Shown: positions 50,169 through 60,549 of the stretch, piece by piece
Layout of the letters: each line of letters opens with the position of its first letter
Position numbering within the stretch: the first letter of the stretch is position 1
Assembly (NCBI GenBank): GCA_033439685.1
Contig: JAUEDM010000002.1
Coordinates: 4,092,001 to 4,156,000, forward strand
Length of the DNA: 64,000 nucleotides
Direction: 5' to 3'
Origin: Apodospora peruviana
Taxonomy: Eukaryota; Ascomycota; Sordariomycetes; Sordariales; Lasiosphaeriaceae
The notes under the pieces: generated by a model
Told to the model about the DNA's origin: nothing
The model's input: only the letters and a program-made list of their open reading frames with translations
The model's database searches: none
Program-made: the position numbers and the translations under genes

Positions 50169-52869
50169 GATGTTGGATTGTGGTGAGATGTAAAAGCACT
50201 GGGGTTGAGAGAAGATAGAAGTCCACTTGAAAGAATGCTTGAGAAGACCCTTGGTGTTGTTGGTAGCCCAAAATTGTGGTGAAAATGTGGGAGGTCGATG
50301 TACTGGTGGGATGCTTGAATGACCGAAGTTTTAAGAGGAATGAAAACGGTGTCCTCCAGAGATAAGATATTTTGCAAGCTGGGCTTTGCGAGTCACGCCT
50401 GGCCGCCGTTGCTCTTTCTATCGTCCTAAAACCTACAATGACGTGATCGATCTGGCCACGAGGTGGAAGGGTGACGACAGTCCTGTCAAGGACTTTGCGG
50501 AAGGAGCTGATGCACCGACTCGACGTGATATAGGTCTAGATGTCTAGATCGGGGGTTAAGATCATTCTAACAAACGCAGGTCTTGTCAACCTGGAAAGCA
50601 CTTCGTGTTGAGTAAGTACCTTCCCCACGCTAGCTACAAGCCGGCCTGAGTCGGGACCTGGTCTTAGATCGGCCCCGAGTCAAGCTTGGTCTGATCCACC
50701 TCATGAAAGCTGATGTCTTCCATCGACCACAGGCCCAGGTTCGCAGCTGCTTCATGATTGGACTATCGACCCACTGCACCGTGACTGAGGTGCGTTTGCC
50801 TATCTGTTGTCTTGTGGCTGTAAGGCATGACCGGGCACCTGACAGACACTTACTCGATTTATTGTGACCTCGGATAGCCGCAGTTGCCGCCGTAGGCAGT
50901 CTTTCACTTGTTGGTCATTGTTGTTAAAAACCTACCTACCTATCTGGTACCTTAGACATCAAGCTAGAACGATGCAATTTTGCAAGAAAGACGGAAGGAT
51001 TTTCACGTGTCTGCCTAGAGAATACTTGGTGCAAGTCCACGCACGATGCATTGTTCTGTCATGTAATGCACGGCTGCCGTGCCCTTGGCACCAGTCAAGG
51101 TAGGTAGGTACCTACCTAGGTAGTGTTAGTCATTATACTCACCGGGTAGTTGTCGGTGAACTTTGAAGTCTGGAATCGACGTGTCAAGCTCCTTCTTATG
51201 AATACCGGTGTTTAGATATGGCAGGAGCCGCTCCGGCACTCGCTGTGTTGTGTCCCGTCCATCCACACCCACACCTCATACCGTGACGGGCGGCTCCTCC
51301 ATGTTCGGAAAGGGAGCTTGCCGCGAAACAAGCAGCACCTCAGCGACGCACGGCAGATCTCACCACCACCAACATCAACAGAAAGAACGTCGACGTGGGG
51401 TTGGGAAAGAACTATCTACCTCAACAGGATGAGTCGGTCTTAAGTGCCATATCCTACCTTTTATCCTGTGGTTCTTATCGCACCACCTTCGAGAAATCTG
51501 ACAGTCGGGTCGGTCTTGCCGCCGGCGTCATCGGCTTTGCACGCAACAAACACCGACGCGGAGTCGCGGAGTTTGCATCGACAACATACCCGACCGTAGG
51601 TAAAATCACTTTATGAAGTTCGGAGATGCACAAGAGACGACGCAGATGAGCTGCATGCCTTCCAAACCTCCCGCGTAGTCCATTGATCTTCCAAAATCTC
51701 CGATACATGGAAATGGGCTCCGCATCAGCATATGCGTCTCCAGAAACTTGTTGCCACTAAGCAGTGTCCTGACCAACCCGCTGTCACATCCGTTCTCAGG
51801 CACACAGACATAATTCTAGACTGACGGACTACCACTGGGTTTCCTCATGCTTCGGACCAACGACTCAACTGACCAGATACATTTAAGGCGGTGATTTTGG
51901 CCCCATAACTTAAAGGTGAGGATCACAAATACCTTCAGGGTTCTGCCAACGCGCTTCAAGTTCTCCGATCGGAGAATTTACCCATCTCTCGGGGCTCTCG
52001 CCCTCCAATCCCGCCCCAGAGATCGACTGTGCCAGATTTTCACAGGCTATTTCTCACCACCGGCTCTGGCCCACGACCGGCGCTGAGAACCACAGACCAA
52101 CGACATGGTTGGACGGGAAAAATCCTGTTGAAACAATCTCGGACATTTCAATCGAGAGGAAGCTCGCCGACAGGTCAGCACAGGGTTAATTAAGCCAAGC
52201 ATCTGTTGGCTTTTCAAGGTTCCTTCTCGCTGCGCCGGACCTTTGACAAGATCTTCAATTCGCAACACAAGATCGACCGGTAACCTCCACGCAACCCTAA
52301 TAAATGGGTTGGATAGCTCTGGTACCCCACGCATTGAGCCGCCCTGACAGGGCTGCATTTTGCAAGCCCAAGCATGCAATGCGCCCAACGAACTGTTGCT
52401 GAGCGCTCGGTTCAGGCTATTTTAACATGGAACAAGGATGGAACATGGACACCGATGAATACTAGTTGTCCTTCCCAGATACACCTTGTTTACCGCACCG
52501 CGAGACCAAAGATGTCCAACAGGTCGACACAGGACGTGCTGCCGTCAGGTATCCCGTACCCGTGCGGCCGATGGAAGCTGTCTTAGCAAACAGTCTAACC
52601 CATAGTTGGCCGACCGGAGACTAAAACCATGCTGTTTCTCTTGTGGACCCCAACACAGTTTCCTTTCTCGTTAGTCCCATTTTTCTTCTTGAGTTGGCGT
52701 TTGATGGCGTTGAGTTCGAGCTCGGAGAATATGTGAAAATCACCGTCTCAAGAGAATCAAGTTCCCCAGTTTTCGGGTCCTTTTCCTGCTTACATTTTCT
52801 TTCTGTCTATACCTTCTTTCAATTTCCTCGGAAAGCTTTCCACACCAGTCATTACGGAATGCAGCCAAG
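50169..52869. other. Long intergenic interval
   Basis: About 2.7 kb between divergent genes. It contains a perfect 18-base palindrome at 51101-51118 and other GGTACCT/TACCTA runs near 50635 and 50930. No gene is supported. The last 250 bases, pyrimidine-rich, are the leader of the receptor gene. Confidence 0.5.
51101..51118. repeat. TAGGTA/TACCTA palindrome
   Basis: TAGGTAGGTACCTACCTA is a perfect 18-base palindrome. Related GGTA/TACC runs recur in many intergenic regions of the window. Confidence 0.85.
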
Positions 52870-54493
52870 ATGGTGCTGAAGGGCATGCAAAAAAACATCT
52901 ACGACTCGGAGGATGCTTCGGGCAGCATATCACCGCTCCCACCGGTCCTTTCAAACGGCCTAGTCGCCGTCGCCACCTTTGGTTTCCTCAGCTTCTTCTC
53001 GACACTCTGGCTGTTGAGTTATCTCACATACAGGTTCATAATATGGCACGTCCAACCTCTCCCGGTGAAGAGATTGACATCACCGGAACCAGAGTCCCCG
53101 ACAACGACAGATAGTAATGGGTTCTTGGTACCCGCCTCGGCCCTCTGCCCGCAAAAGGACGAGAGCTCGGAGCAGCCAAGGCAGACCTTCCTCGAGCGGA
53201 TACAGAAGCAGCCACCCAACCAGTTCCTGATCCTAATATACAACCTGCTGTTCGCCGATATTCAGCAAGCCATGGCCTTTTTGCTGAACATCACCTGGAT
53301 AGCGAACGACTCTCTCGACATCAAGAATACGGCATGCTGGGCCCAGGGATGGTTCATCTCAACTGGTGACCTGGCATCGAGTGTCTTTATCACCGCAATT
53401 GCCGTCCATACCTACCTTGGTGTTGTCAAGAACTATAGGCTTCCAAGCCTGATATTCTACTCTATCATCATCTGCTGTTGGGCTTTCGTGTATGGACTCG
53501 GCATTCTAGGTGTCATCGTCACACGGAACGGTGCAGGTGTCGGGGGTCTGTATGTCAGGGCTGGCGCATGGGCAAGTGACCACTCAGATATTTGCTAGTG
53601 TCGTCGATTTGCTAACCCAAGTATAGTGTTGGATCAACTCTGCCTTCCAGGACCTACGTCTTTACCTCCATTACCTCTGGATTTTTATCTCCTTGGCTCT
53701 CACCACGCTGGTGTATCTTGTCATCTATTTCCACCTCCAGGTTCACAGCAAACACAGTCCGTCATGCTGCCTTATTCCAGGCTCAACTCACAAGCACCCT
53801 GGCGAGTCCTACCCCAGTGTTGACTCCCGGAGCGCAACCCCGGTGCCATCACTTGCTCCGAGCTCTCCCCGTTCAACAATGACCGACTTCTCCGCCAAAC
53901 ATCTCCCCGCAGCCCCCTTGTCGGCACGACACCCAACGTTCCTGCTCTACCCCTTGATCTACGTCTTATGCACGGCGCCCCTTGCCGCTGGTCGCATCGC
54001 CTCGATGGCTGGCAACAACGTGCCGCTGTCGTACTTTTGCTTCGCTGGTGCCATGATTGCGAGTGCAGGGTGGCTCGACGTGGCGCTATATGCATCCACG
54101 AGACGCGCCATTGTATTCTCCGGCGAGGCTCCTCCCTCCGAGGACACAGGAATCGAAACGTTTGCATTCATGCGGACTCCAGCTGGTCAGAAGTTTGGCA
54201 ACGTGGTTTATGTGTCTGGCGGCGACCGCGATGGGAAGCCGAGACGTTGGGCGGATTGGCGACCAAAGCAGGCTTCATCGCGGCCACGGCTGAGAAATTT
54301 GGGGAGCGGGAAGAACTCGGTCAATGGGAGCAAAGAGACGGTGAGGAGTATGACCGGATTTGGAATGGCCAAGGGAGAGGTTGTCGGCATGGCGATCCAG
54401 TGCGAGACGACAACCACCGTGGTAGTGGAGGAGGTTAATGAAAAGGAAGAGATTGGGGTGGCGAGGTCGGAGTCTCGGTCTCATTCTCGATGA
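52870..54493 (+). CDS. Seven-helix receptor-like membrane protein (cAMP/Git3-type GPCR)
   Basis: Two exons, 52870..53571 and 53627..54493, give 522 aa. Seven hydrophobic segments can be placed: VAVATFGFLSFFSTLWLLSY, FLILIYNLLFADIQQAMAFL, WFISTGDLASSVFITAIAV, LIFYSIIICCWAFVYGLGIL, LHYLWIFISLALTTLVYLVI, HPTFLLYPLIYVLCTAPLA and VPLSYFCFAGAMIASAGWLDV. LLFADIQQAM and the CW pair after the intron resemble fungal glucose/cAMP-receptor-like GPCRs that signal through a G-alpha protein. The loop between helices one and two and the loop before helix six are long and Ser/Pro-rich. The intron (53572..53626) has a GC donor (GCAAGT); no GT donor keeps the frame. The ligand is unknown. Confidence 0.8.
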
Positions 54494-56104
54494 TTAACCT
54501 TGTTGGTTGGGCTGGGGCAGGGTTTCGTGGTAATATTTGGGCTTCAATTCTCACTCTTCTTTTACAATACTAACTTGGAGACCTTCTTGATCTGGGATAC
54601 GAATAGGCATGAGAGTACGGGTTATGAATGGGCGCAGTCTGGGACTCTGGGAAAACGGAACTACATTGTATTGTGTAAGATAGATACCCCCATTTCTTGC
54701 TTTTTTTTTAATAGTTGGACTCTCTAAAATTATTGAGAAGGCTGGACGGACGGGAGTTGATAGAGACGTTCAGGGTTTTCCTTCGTTGAGTTTTACCTTT
54801 TTAACTTTGGCTTTACAGTATGCATATATTACTACATACAACTTTTCGTTATAGTCTTTTATTCTTACTTGAACTTATCTTTCTTCTTTCATTCACCGGT
54901 TTGGGTCTTGGCGGCCTGGAGCAAAATAGTTCATAACAAATAGGCAGTTATTCTGCGCCAAAACACACCCTGGGAACTACTACACCGTACGAAGTACCGT
55001 GCTATGTAAAATTTCTTACCACCCTGCTTTCTTGCCGTATCCTTTATTCTATAGACGATATAGTGAGAATAGGAGAACTTTGCCCGCAGTCAGTCCCTTG
55101 TTTAGAGAAATTTAGAAGCCTGAGAACCCAACCTGTTTGGGTGTACCGTTGCCACTGGGCTCGTAGTTAAGGGAGTAGGTCGACTAGGCAAGCACGTGCA
55201 TTGATGATCGCAGCTTGACAGGAGAGGATGGGCATGCATGACCTTGTCGCAGATCGCGCGTCGTCAGGAAGCCCCTCCCTCTATTTATTAATTTCTCCGT
55301 AGCCCGAGCGTTCAGGGGTTGGTTGGTGGGTTGTTTCTGTTTTCTTCTTAGCCGCGAAACCCGACAAACCTTATTTCTCTTATAGTACCGGAAGAAATAA
55401 GATGCGTTTCTCGTGTGCTGCGGTACTCTATGTTGACGCTCGATTGGAGTATTTTTTTTTTTTTTTTTTGCTGGTTCGCTCGAAAGCTGGGAGGGAGCTA
55501 TTATCTATAACCACCATCCATTTACATACTAGAAGTCTACACTGGCGGACATATTATTTGGAAGTCTCATGGAGTTTATCTGATGTTATAACGTAAATCA
55601 ATATTCTTTTGGATTTTGTGCATGTATATAGTGTGTAGCGATGAGAGACTATGTTGGATGGTACTGCAGCATTTTATATAAACGCTTAATCAGAGCTTTC
55701 TACTAGTTTGATTAAAAGCTGGAATGCAGCTATAACTACCTGTTGATGTACTGCAACTACCTTGCTGGGCACTTTATTTGAAAGTTTTATGGAGCTTACC
55801 TGATGGAGAGAATCAATACTTTGGGATCTTGCACGGGCGTGTATGTGTGTGTGTTGTGTGGCGATGGGAGATTATTTTGAATGGCAAACAGGGTACGCAA
55901 CGGTGAAGAAGAGAAGTCATTTGAAGTCATGTCTGCGTGAAGACGCGTTCCAAGAGGGCTTGAGACCTCTCTCGCTTCTCGTTCATTCGGACGAGCCTGA
56001 AATGAATGTCTCGGTGGCTATCAGATATTATTCCCATGCTTATTACTGAATAGCTTACAAGTCAGTACGGAGACGGGCCAAGGTTGTCTGTCCATAATTA
56101 AACT
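54494..56104. other. AT-rich intergenic interval with a tandem duplication
   Basis: About 1.6 kb between converging genes. It has a T19 run near 55451-55469 and a diverged tandem duplication (55483-55884, listed apart). No gene is supported. Confidence 0.5.
55483..55884. repeat. Diverged tandem duplication, two units of about 175 bases
   Basis: Unit one (about 55483-55661) and unit two (about 55714-55884) share, in order, AAAGCTGG, GCTAT, a TTATTTG-GAAGT block, ATGGAG-TTA-CTGATG, AATCAATA, TTGCA, GTGTG, GCGATG, GAGA and TGGATGG/TGAATGG. Unit two contains CTTACCTGATGG, a donor-like string on the minus strand. Confidence 0.6.
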
Positions 56105-57699
56105 CTAGGACAGCCACATGTGCAGTCCAAACTCCTCCCAGCACGCCTTAGACCACAGATCAAACCCCTCTGAGTCTAAAGGTATGAGGTTGGCTTTGTC
56201 CTCCGATCTGAACTCGAGGCCTCGCTGCAGCACCTCCCCACCAGTAAACTCCCTCGCAAAAATAGAGTACCGGTTGTTGGTGCACGGAAATGACATTCTC
56301 GAGCACAACAAAGCGTCGTGTGCCCGGCATGGCATCTGCTCGGCTATGGTCTCGATGTCCTTCGGGGCCAGGTAGAAAGGCAGTTTGCCGCCGAGTAGAT
56401 GGAGCAGACTGTGCAGACGCAAGTACTCCAAGTACGGCATTTCGGGGCCTCGAAGATGCGCAAAGATGGCCGTCCAGTTGCCATGGGTCAGCCAGACTCC
56501 CCGGAGCTCGAGGTGGCGTATTCATGGGTGCTTACCCAAGAACTCCAGCAGCGAGGCCTCGGTCGTGTAGATGCCGCGGAGGACACAGCGGCTGAGGTTT
56601 GGGAAGGTGGTATCGTGAGCGATGCGAGTGAATATGCGGTCATATGTGGTAGTTTGTCTCTCCTGCACGTGGACGGTATTGAACATGTGCAGGTCGAGTC
56701 TCTCTAGCTGCGCCTTGAGCAGACTGAGCAACGCTGCAATTCCCTCGTTCTTCTCCGTCTCAAATGCCAGGTTGGTCCAGAAGCTCAGGCCAAATTCCTC
56801 GATATCTGGTGTGGCATTGGCCAGCCATCCTTTCATGTGCGGACTGGACAGGAGCGACGTGATGCCGCCAATGTTGACGGTGAAGCGGGGCGTGGTCTGG
56901 TACACTCGGAACACGGCTGTCTGCACCTGGCTCCGCGCCATATCCGTCATGGTGATGATGAAGACGTCTTCAGTTCGGTGCCAAAGCGAGTTCCACGAGT
57001 TGAAGTCGACGGCTAGGCTCTCCTCAGGGCTTCTCGTCTCGTGCGGCCCGGTCACTAAGACTGACATGAGGTTCAGGCTCTCCAGTGTGCCCAGGCTCTG
57101 CAGAATGGCTGTGAGCTGGATAATGACCGACGCATGGCCACTGGCCTCCTCGTCGGACTGTGCTTTGCTCATTGCTCGGATCCATCTCAGGTTCGCCCTG
57201 TTGTTGGTCTGCTCTCCACTATCTTCAGAGTCGGGTTCCGACGGGTCCGTGTCTTCCAATGCCAAGAGGTCGTAGTCGTAGTCGTAGTCGTAGCTGTATA
57301 CGGCAGCAGTTACCGTCAGTCGCTTGATTGCCGGTCCGAAGGTTGGATCTGCCGTGATGGCACCCAGACGGGCCAGGGACTGGGCACAAAGGTCCGTCGC
57401 CTGTGAGTGGAAGTAGCTCTTGAAATGTGGGCCGTTGCACTTCGCCGCCATGCCGCGGCAGGTCAGCCGCAGGTTCGCTAGATCCGCCAGCTCCAGCTGC
57501 TCTGCTACCTTTTCGACGAGCTCCGTTGGGAGCGAGTCCAACGGGCTGTCTTGACCATTCGTGCCATGCACCGCAGCCTCAGGTAGGCGTATCTCATTGG
57601 CGGTTATTTGACTTGACGAATGACGTTGAGAAGATTCGTTGGAGGCACCTCGGTCGATTTCTCCCCCATGGAAGAAGCCAGTGCGCTGAAGGCCTCCAT
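56105..57699 (-). pseudogene. F-box gene interrupted by an in-frame TGA
   Basis: F-box proteins bring substrates to SCF ubiquitin ligases. The F-box is near the start (SPLDSLPTELVEKVAEQLEL, then LANLRLTCRGMAAKC), followed by leucine-rich-like strands (RCVLRGIYTTEASLLEFLG). The frame hits TGA at 56522-56524 after LGKHP, but the same frame goes on directly with IRHLELRGVWLTHGNW and runs open for 139 more codons to 56105, with sequence typical of the family's C-terminus. So one nonsense codon splits an otherwise intact gene. No intron of normal size can remove it. No ATG precedes the F-box in its own exon; a likely first exon (57649..57699, MEAFSALASSMGEKSTE) joins in phase by a 71-nt intron with weak sites. 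The truncated 368-residue form may still be made. Confidence 0.6.
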
Positions 57700-58360
57700 A
57701 AAAGGACGGTACGGATTTGTAATTAATGGCGGACAGTAAAGCTCGTTTTAGATATTTCCCATCTACGGATGTCCATACCAGAAGGAATCGCTACCGCCTT
57801 GAAACGGGTTTTGTCCGGCAGAATCGCGACCGCTGAAAGTCCCGAAGGGTTGAGCGCTAACGCACTGAGCCGGGGGCGCTGTCATTCGGTGTTATGAGTG
57901 AGAAACCGGTGAACTTCTAGCGAGGCGTGAAATGTATCAGGGTTAGGGTTGAAGGGCGGTGAGCGTTTTCTTTTTGGTAGGGTCGGTCTTCCGTACTACC
58001 AGTAGGTAAGGTAGCTATCACCTTGCGCATGGGTAGCCAGGTAGGTAGGTACCTAGGTACCTTGAGGGGTTCCACAGTATTTATAAACGGAATAGAATTC
58101 ATAAGACGTGTTGAGGTCGATTTAATTTTGGCTTGAGCAAGAAGCTACGTCATAATTACCTACCTACCAGGTACCGTCTGATACCGCAGCGAAAACGGAG
58201 TCGAGTGACGGAATTTTTTTTTTTTTGGGAGAATTATTCTCGCAGATAGTGGAACGACGACCCTACATCCACAACCTCAAACTCACCTCATCACTCGCCT
58301 CAGATAGACCACATCACCACCGTTAAACTATATATCTGTGGAAATATATCAGGATAAATC
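57700..58360. other. Divergent promoter region with AGGTACCT palindrome
   Basis: About 660 bases between the F-box gene and the oxidoreductase gene. It holds a perfect 16-base palindrome (AGGTACCTAGGTACCT, 58047-58062), a nearby TACCTACC run, and a T12 run near 58207. Confidence 0.6.
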
Positions 58361-59555
58361 ATGGCAGCCTCAAAGCAGTTCAACGTCGGCGTCATAGGAT
58401 ACGGGCAAGTAGCTTCATCTAAAGCCCCCTCACCCACCCCCCATCCCTTCTCTTACCGAATGCTAACCCTGCAAATTACACAGCCTCTCTGCCAAAGTCT
58501 TCCACATTCCCTTCATTGCTCTGACCAAGTCTCTCGTCCTGCACTCCATCGTCCAGCGCTCGCCCTCACCCACCGACTCGGCGCCCAATGACTTCCCCAC
58601 CGGCATCAAGCACCACACCTCGGTCGATCCGCTGCTCGCCGACCCCGACGTGGATATCGTGATCGTCAGCACGCCACCGCAGACCCATTTCCAATTCGCC
58701 CGTGACGCCCTCACCAGCGGCAAGCATGTGCTCGTTGAGAAGCCCTTCGTGCCGACCTCTGCCGAGGCCGAAGAGCTCGCCTCGCTTGCGCGGAACAAAA
58801 ATCTCATCCTCTGCGTCTACCAGAACCGACGCTGGGACTCGGACTTCCTCACCCTCCGCAGACTAATTGACCACGATGCTTTGGGTCGTATCGTCGAGTT
58901 TGAGACTCATTTCGACCGGCTGAGGCTTGAGAAGCCGACCACCTGGAAGGGTAAGCTGCCCATGGCCCAGGGAGGCGGCGTGCTGTACGACCTCGGCACG
59001 CACTTGCTGGATCAGGTGTTTGTGCTGTTTGGCCTGCCGACGGGGGTGTCTGCCAAGTTTGTGAACCAGCGTGAGGGTAGGCTGGTCACCGGTGACGGGG
59101 GAGATGATCAGCAGCCGGATAGTATCTCGCTCGTGTTGAGCTACGCGGCGACGGGGCTGCTGGTATACGTGCGCATCGGGGTCGCGAGCGTCGAGAGCAA
59201 GCAGATGCGCTTCTGGGTCAGGGGCACCAAGGGAAGTTACCACAAGAGCGGGCTGGATCCGCAGGAGGATCAGCTTCGGGGCGGTATCGAGGCGACGGAT
59301 GAGGGGTTTGGCTGGGAGGATGAGGAGAAATATGGACGGCTGTGTTTTGTGGGTGATGGCGGTAACGTTGAGGAGAGGGTATGTCCGACTGTGGAGCCAG
59401 AGACGTATGTGAGGTTCTATGAGTTGTTTGCCAGGGCGGTTGAAAGTGGCAAGGAGGAGGATGTCCCTATTCCTGCGTCTCATGCTGCGCAGGTGTTGAG
59501 AATCATTGAGGCCGCCAAGGAGAGCGCGAAGACAGGAAGGGAGGTTGGTCTGTGA
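58361..59555 (+). CDS. Gfo/Idh/MocA-family NAD(P)-dependent oxidoreductase
   Basis: Exons 58361..58404 and 58484..59555 give 371 aa. The first exon codes the start of the Rossmann fold, and the join makes VGVIGYGLSAKVFHIPFI, the nucleotide-binding motif of the family. IVIVSTPPQTHFQFARDAL and the HVLVEKPF motif with the conserved lysine follow, then the C-terminal alpha/beta domain (GGGVLYDLGTHLLDQ). Members oxidise or reduce sugars, inositols and related alcohols; the substrate here is not known. The intron has a GC donor (GG|GCAAGT). The nearest GT donor (GTAGCT) breaks the frame, so the GC site is required by the conserved motif. Length is normal. Confidence 0.93.
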
Positions 59556-60375
59556 TGACAGGGTTACGTAGTGGAACTCAGGCCGTAAGAATGTACTATT
59601 ATCTAGAGGTGGTCTAATCGGACTGTAGGAAACGTCTTATCAGACTGCAGCGCTATACATCACCATAACCCGAGGTACATATCTGTCGGAATTTAAAACC
59701 TTAAGTTATTGGGAATACTTTGCAAAACCCTGTCCTTCCAGGCATAACCAGTGTATCCGCCACATATCACTGTAGGTATTTATCTTCCTGGGACACCTCT
59801 GATGGACATCCTGATGCTTTAATAGCAGAGCTGCTACGCGGGGGCCGGGGGGGGGGGGGGGGGGGGTGGCGCAATCATGTCACTTAACTGCATCCTTACC
59901 AGGTACCTATGGTTGTCGCTCGAATTAGTCTCATCAAAATTGCATACAAGATTTAGTTGAATACCTACCTATCAATGCATAACCTGCAGGCTTGGTCGCT
60001 TCCATTGAACACGCTTACACCCACCTTGGTGACATCACTGGTCAAAGAAATCGGCATGTTGGCTCTCTTTTTACTGTTGCGCGATCCCCCTTATTAGTGA
60101 TCATTGCTAAATTGCTTTCAGTTCCCAAACCAGTCCATTGTTGAAATGGAAGAGGGAGCGAGTGTCTGGCTCAACCAACCCCCTTTCATAACTACCTGGT
60201 GTAAATGCAACGATGCTCAAACTTCAACCCCGGTGTTAACAAGATCCAATCGCCATTTTGTCATCATGCCGCCTGTTCCCGTTGCTTGTACCGGAGCTGT
60301 TCCAAAAAACCAAACCCAAACCCAAAAATGTCAACTCTCAACCAACGCAGCCCCCTCCCCCCAGCAAACCGTCCT
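59556..60375. other. Intergenic with G20 tract
   Basis: About 820 bases between converging genes. A G20 run is at 59847-59866 after GGGGCC. No gene is supported on the plus strand. Confidence 0.5.
59847..59866 (+). repeat. Poly-G tract, G20
   Basis: Twenty consecutive G, again preceded by GGGGCC, as at 11803-11822. Confidence 0.9.
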
Positions 60376-60549
60376 TCAGACCTCGTCCTCGCCATCGTCG
60401 ATGCGGTCTCCGTCGATTGTGATCACCGGGATGATCTCGTCGTTGTCGTCCTCCCCCCCCCCCCCCCCCCCCCCCGGAACTAGTCCAATGTCCTGCGGTG
60501 GTAGTGCGCTGGCCGGCGAAGGGTGGCCCTTGTCCTCGTTGTCGGATAG
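60376..60549 (-). other. In-frame extension behind a TGA-CTA stop
   Basis: Directly after the stop of the Cys-protein gene the same frame stays open for 57 codons to a TGA at 60376-60378. It reads LSDNEDKGHPSPASALPPQD, then IGLVP, seven Gly, then a strongly acidic tail (EDDNDEIIPVITIDGDRI, ending DDGEDEV). The composition is protein-like. It could be reached by stop-codon readthrough at TGA-CTA, or by splicing out a 75-nt in-frame segment (GTTAGG to CGCAG) that contains the stop. Either gives a longer product; which one is used, if any, cannot be seen from DNA. Confidence 0.5.
60453..60475 (-). repeat. Homopolymer (C23 plus strand, G23 minus strand) inside the extension frame
   Basis: Twenty-three C on the plus strand. 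On the minus strand they code the last base of Pro, seven Gly and the first base of Glu. Only lengths equal to 2 modulo 3 keep the acidic tail in frame. Confidence 0.9.

Noticed and set aside
56490..56535. Intron that would remove the F-box TGA (donor GTAAGC)
   Set aside because: The possible AG acceptors give introns of about 29-40 nt, below the usual minimum, and would delete sequence that fits the repeat.
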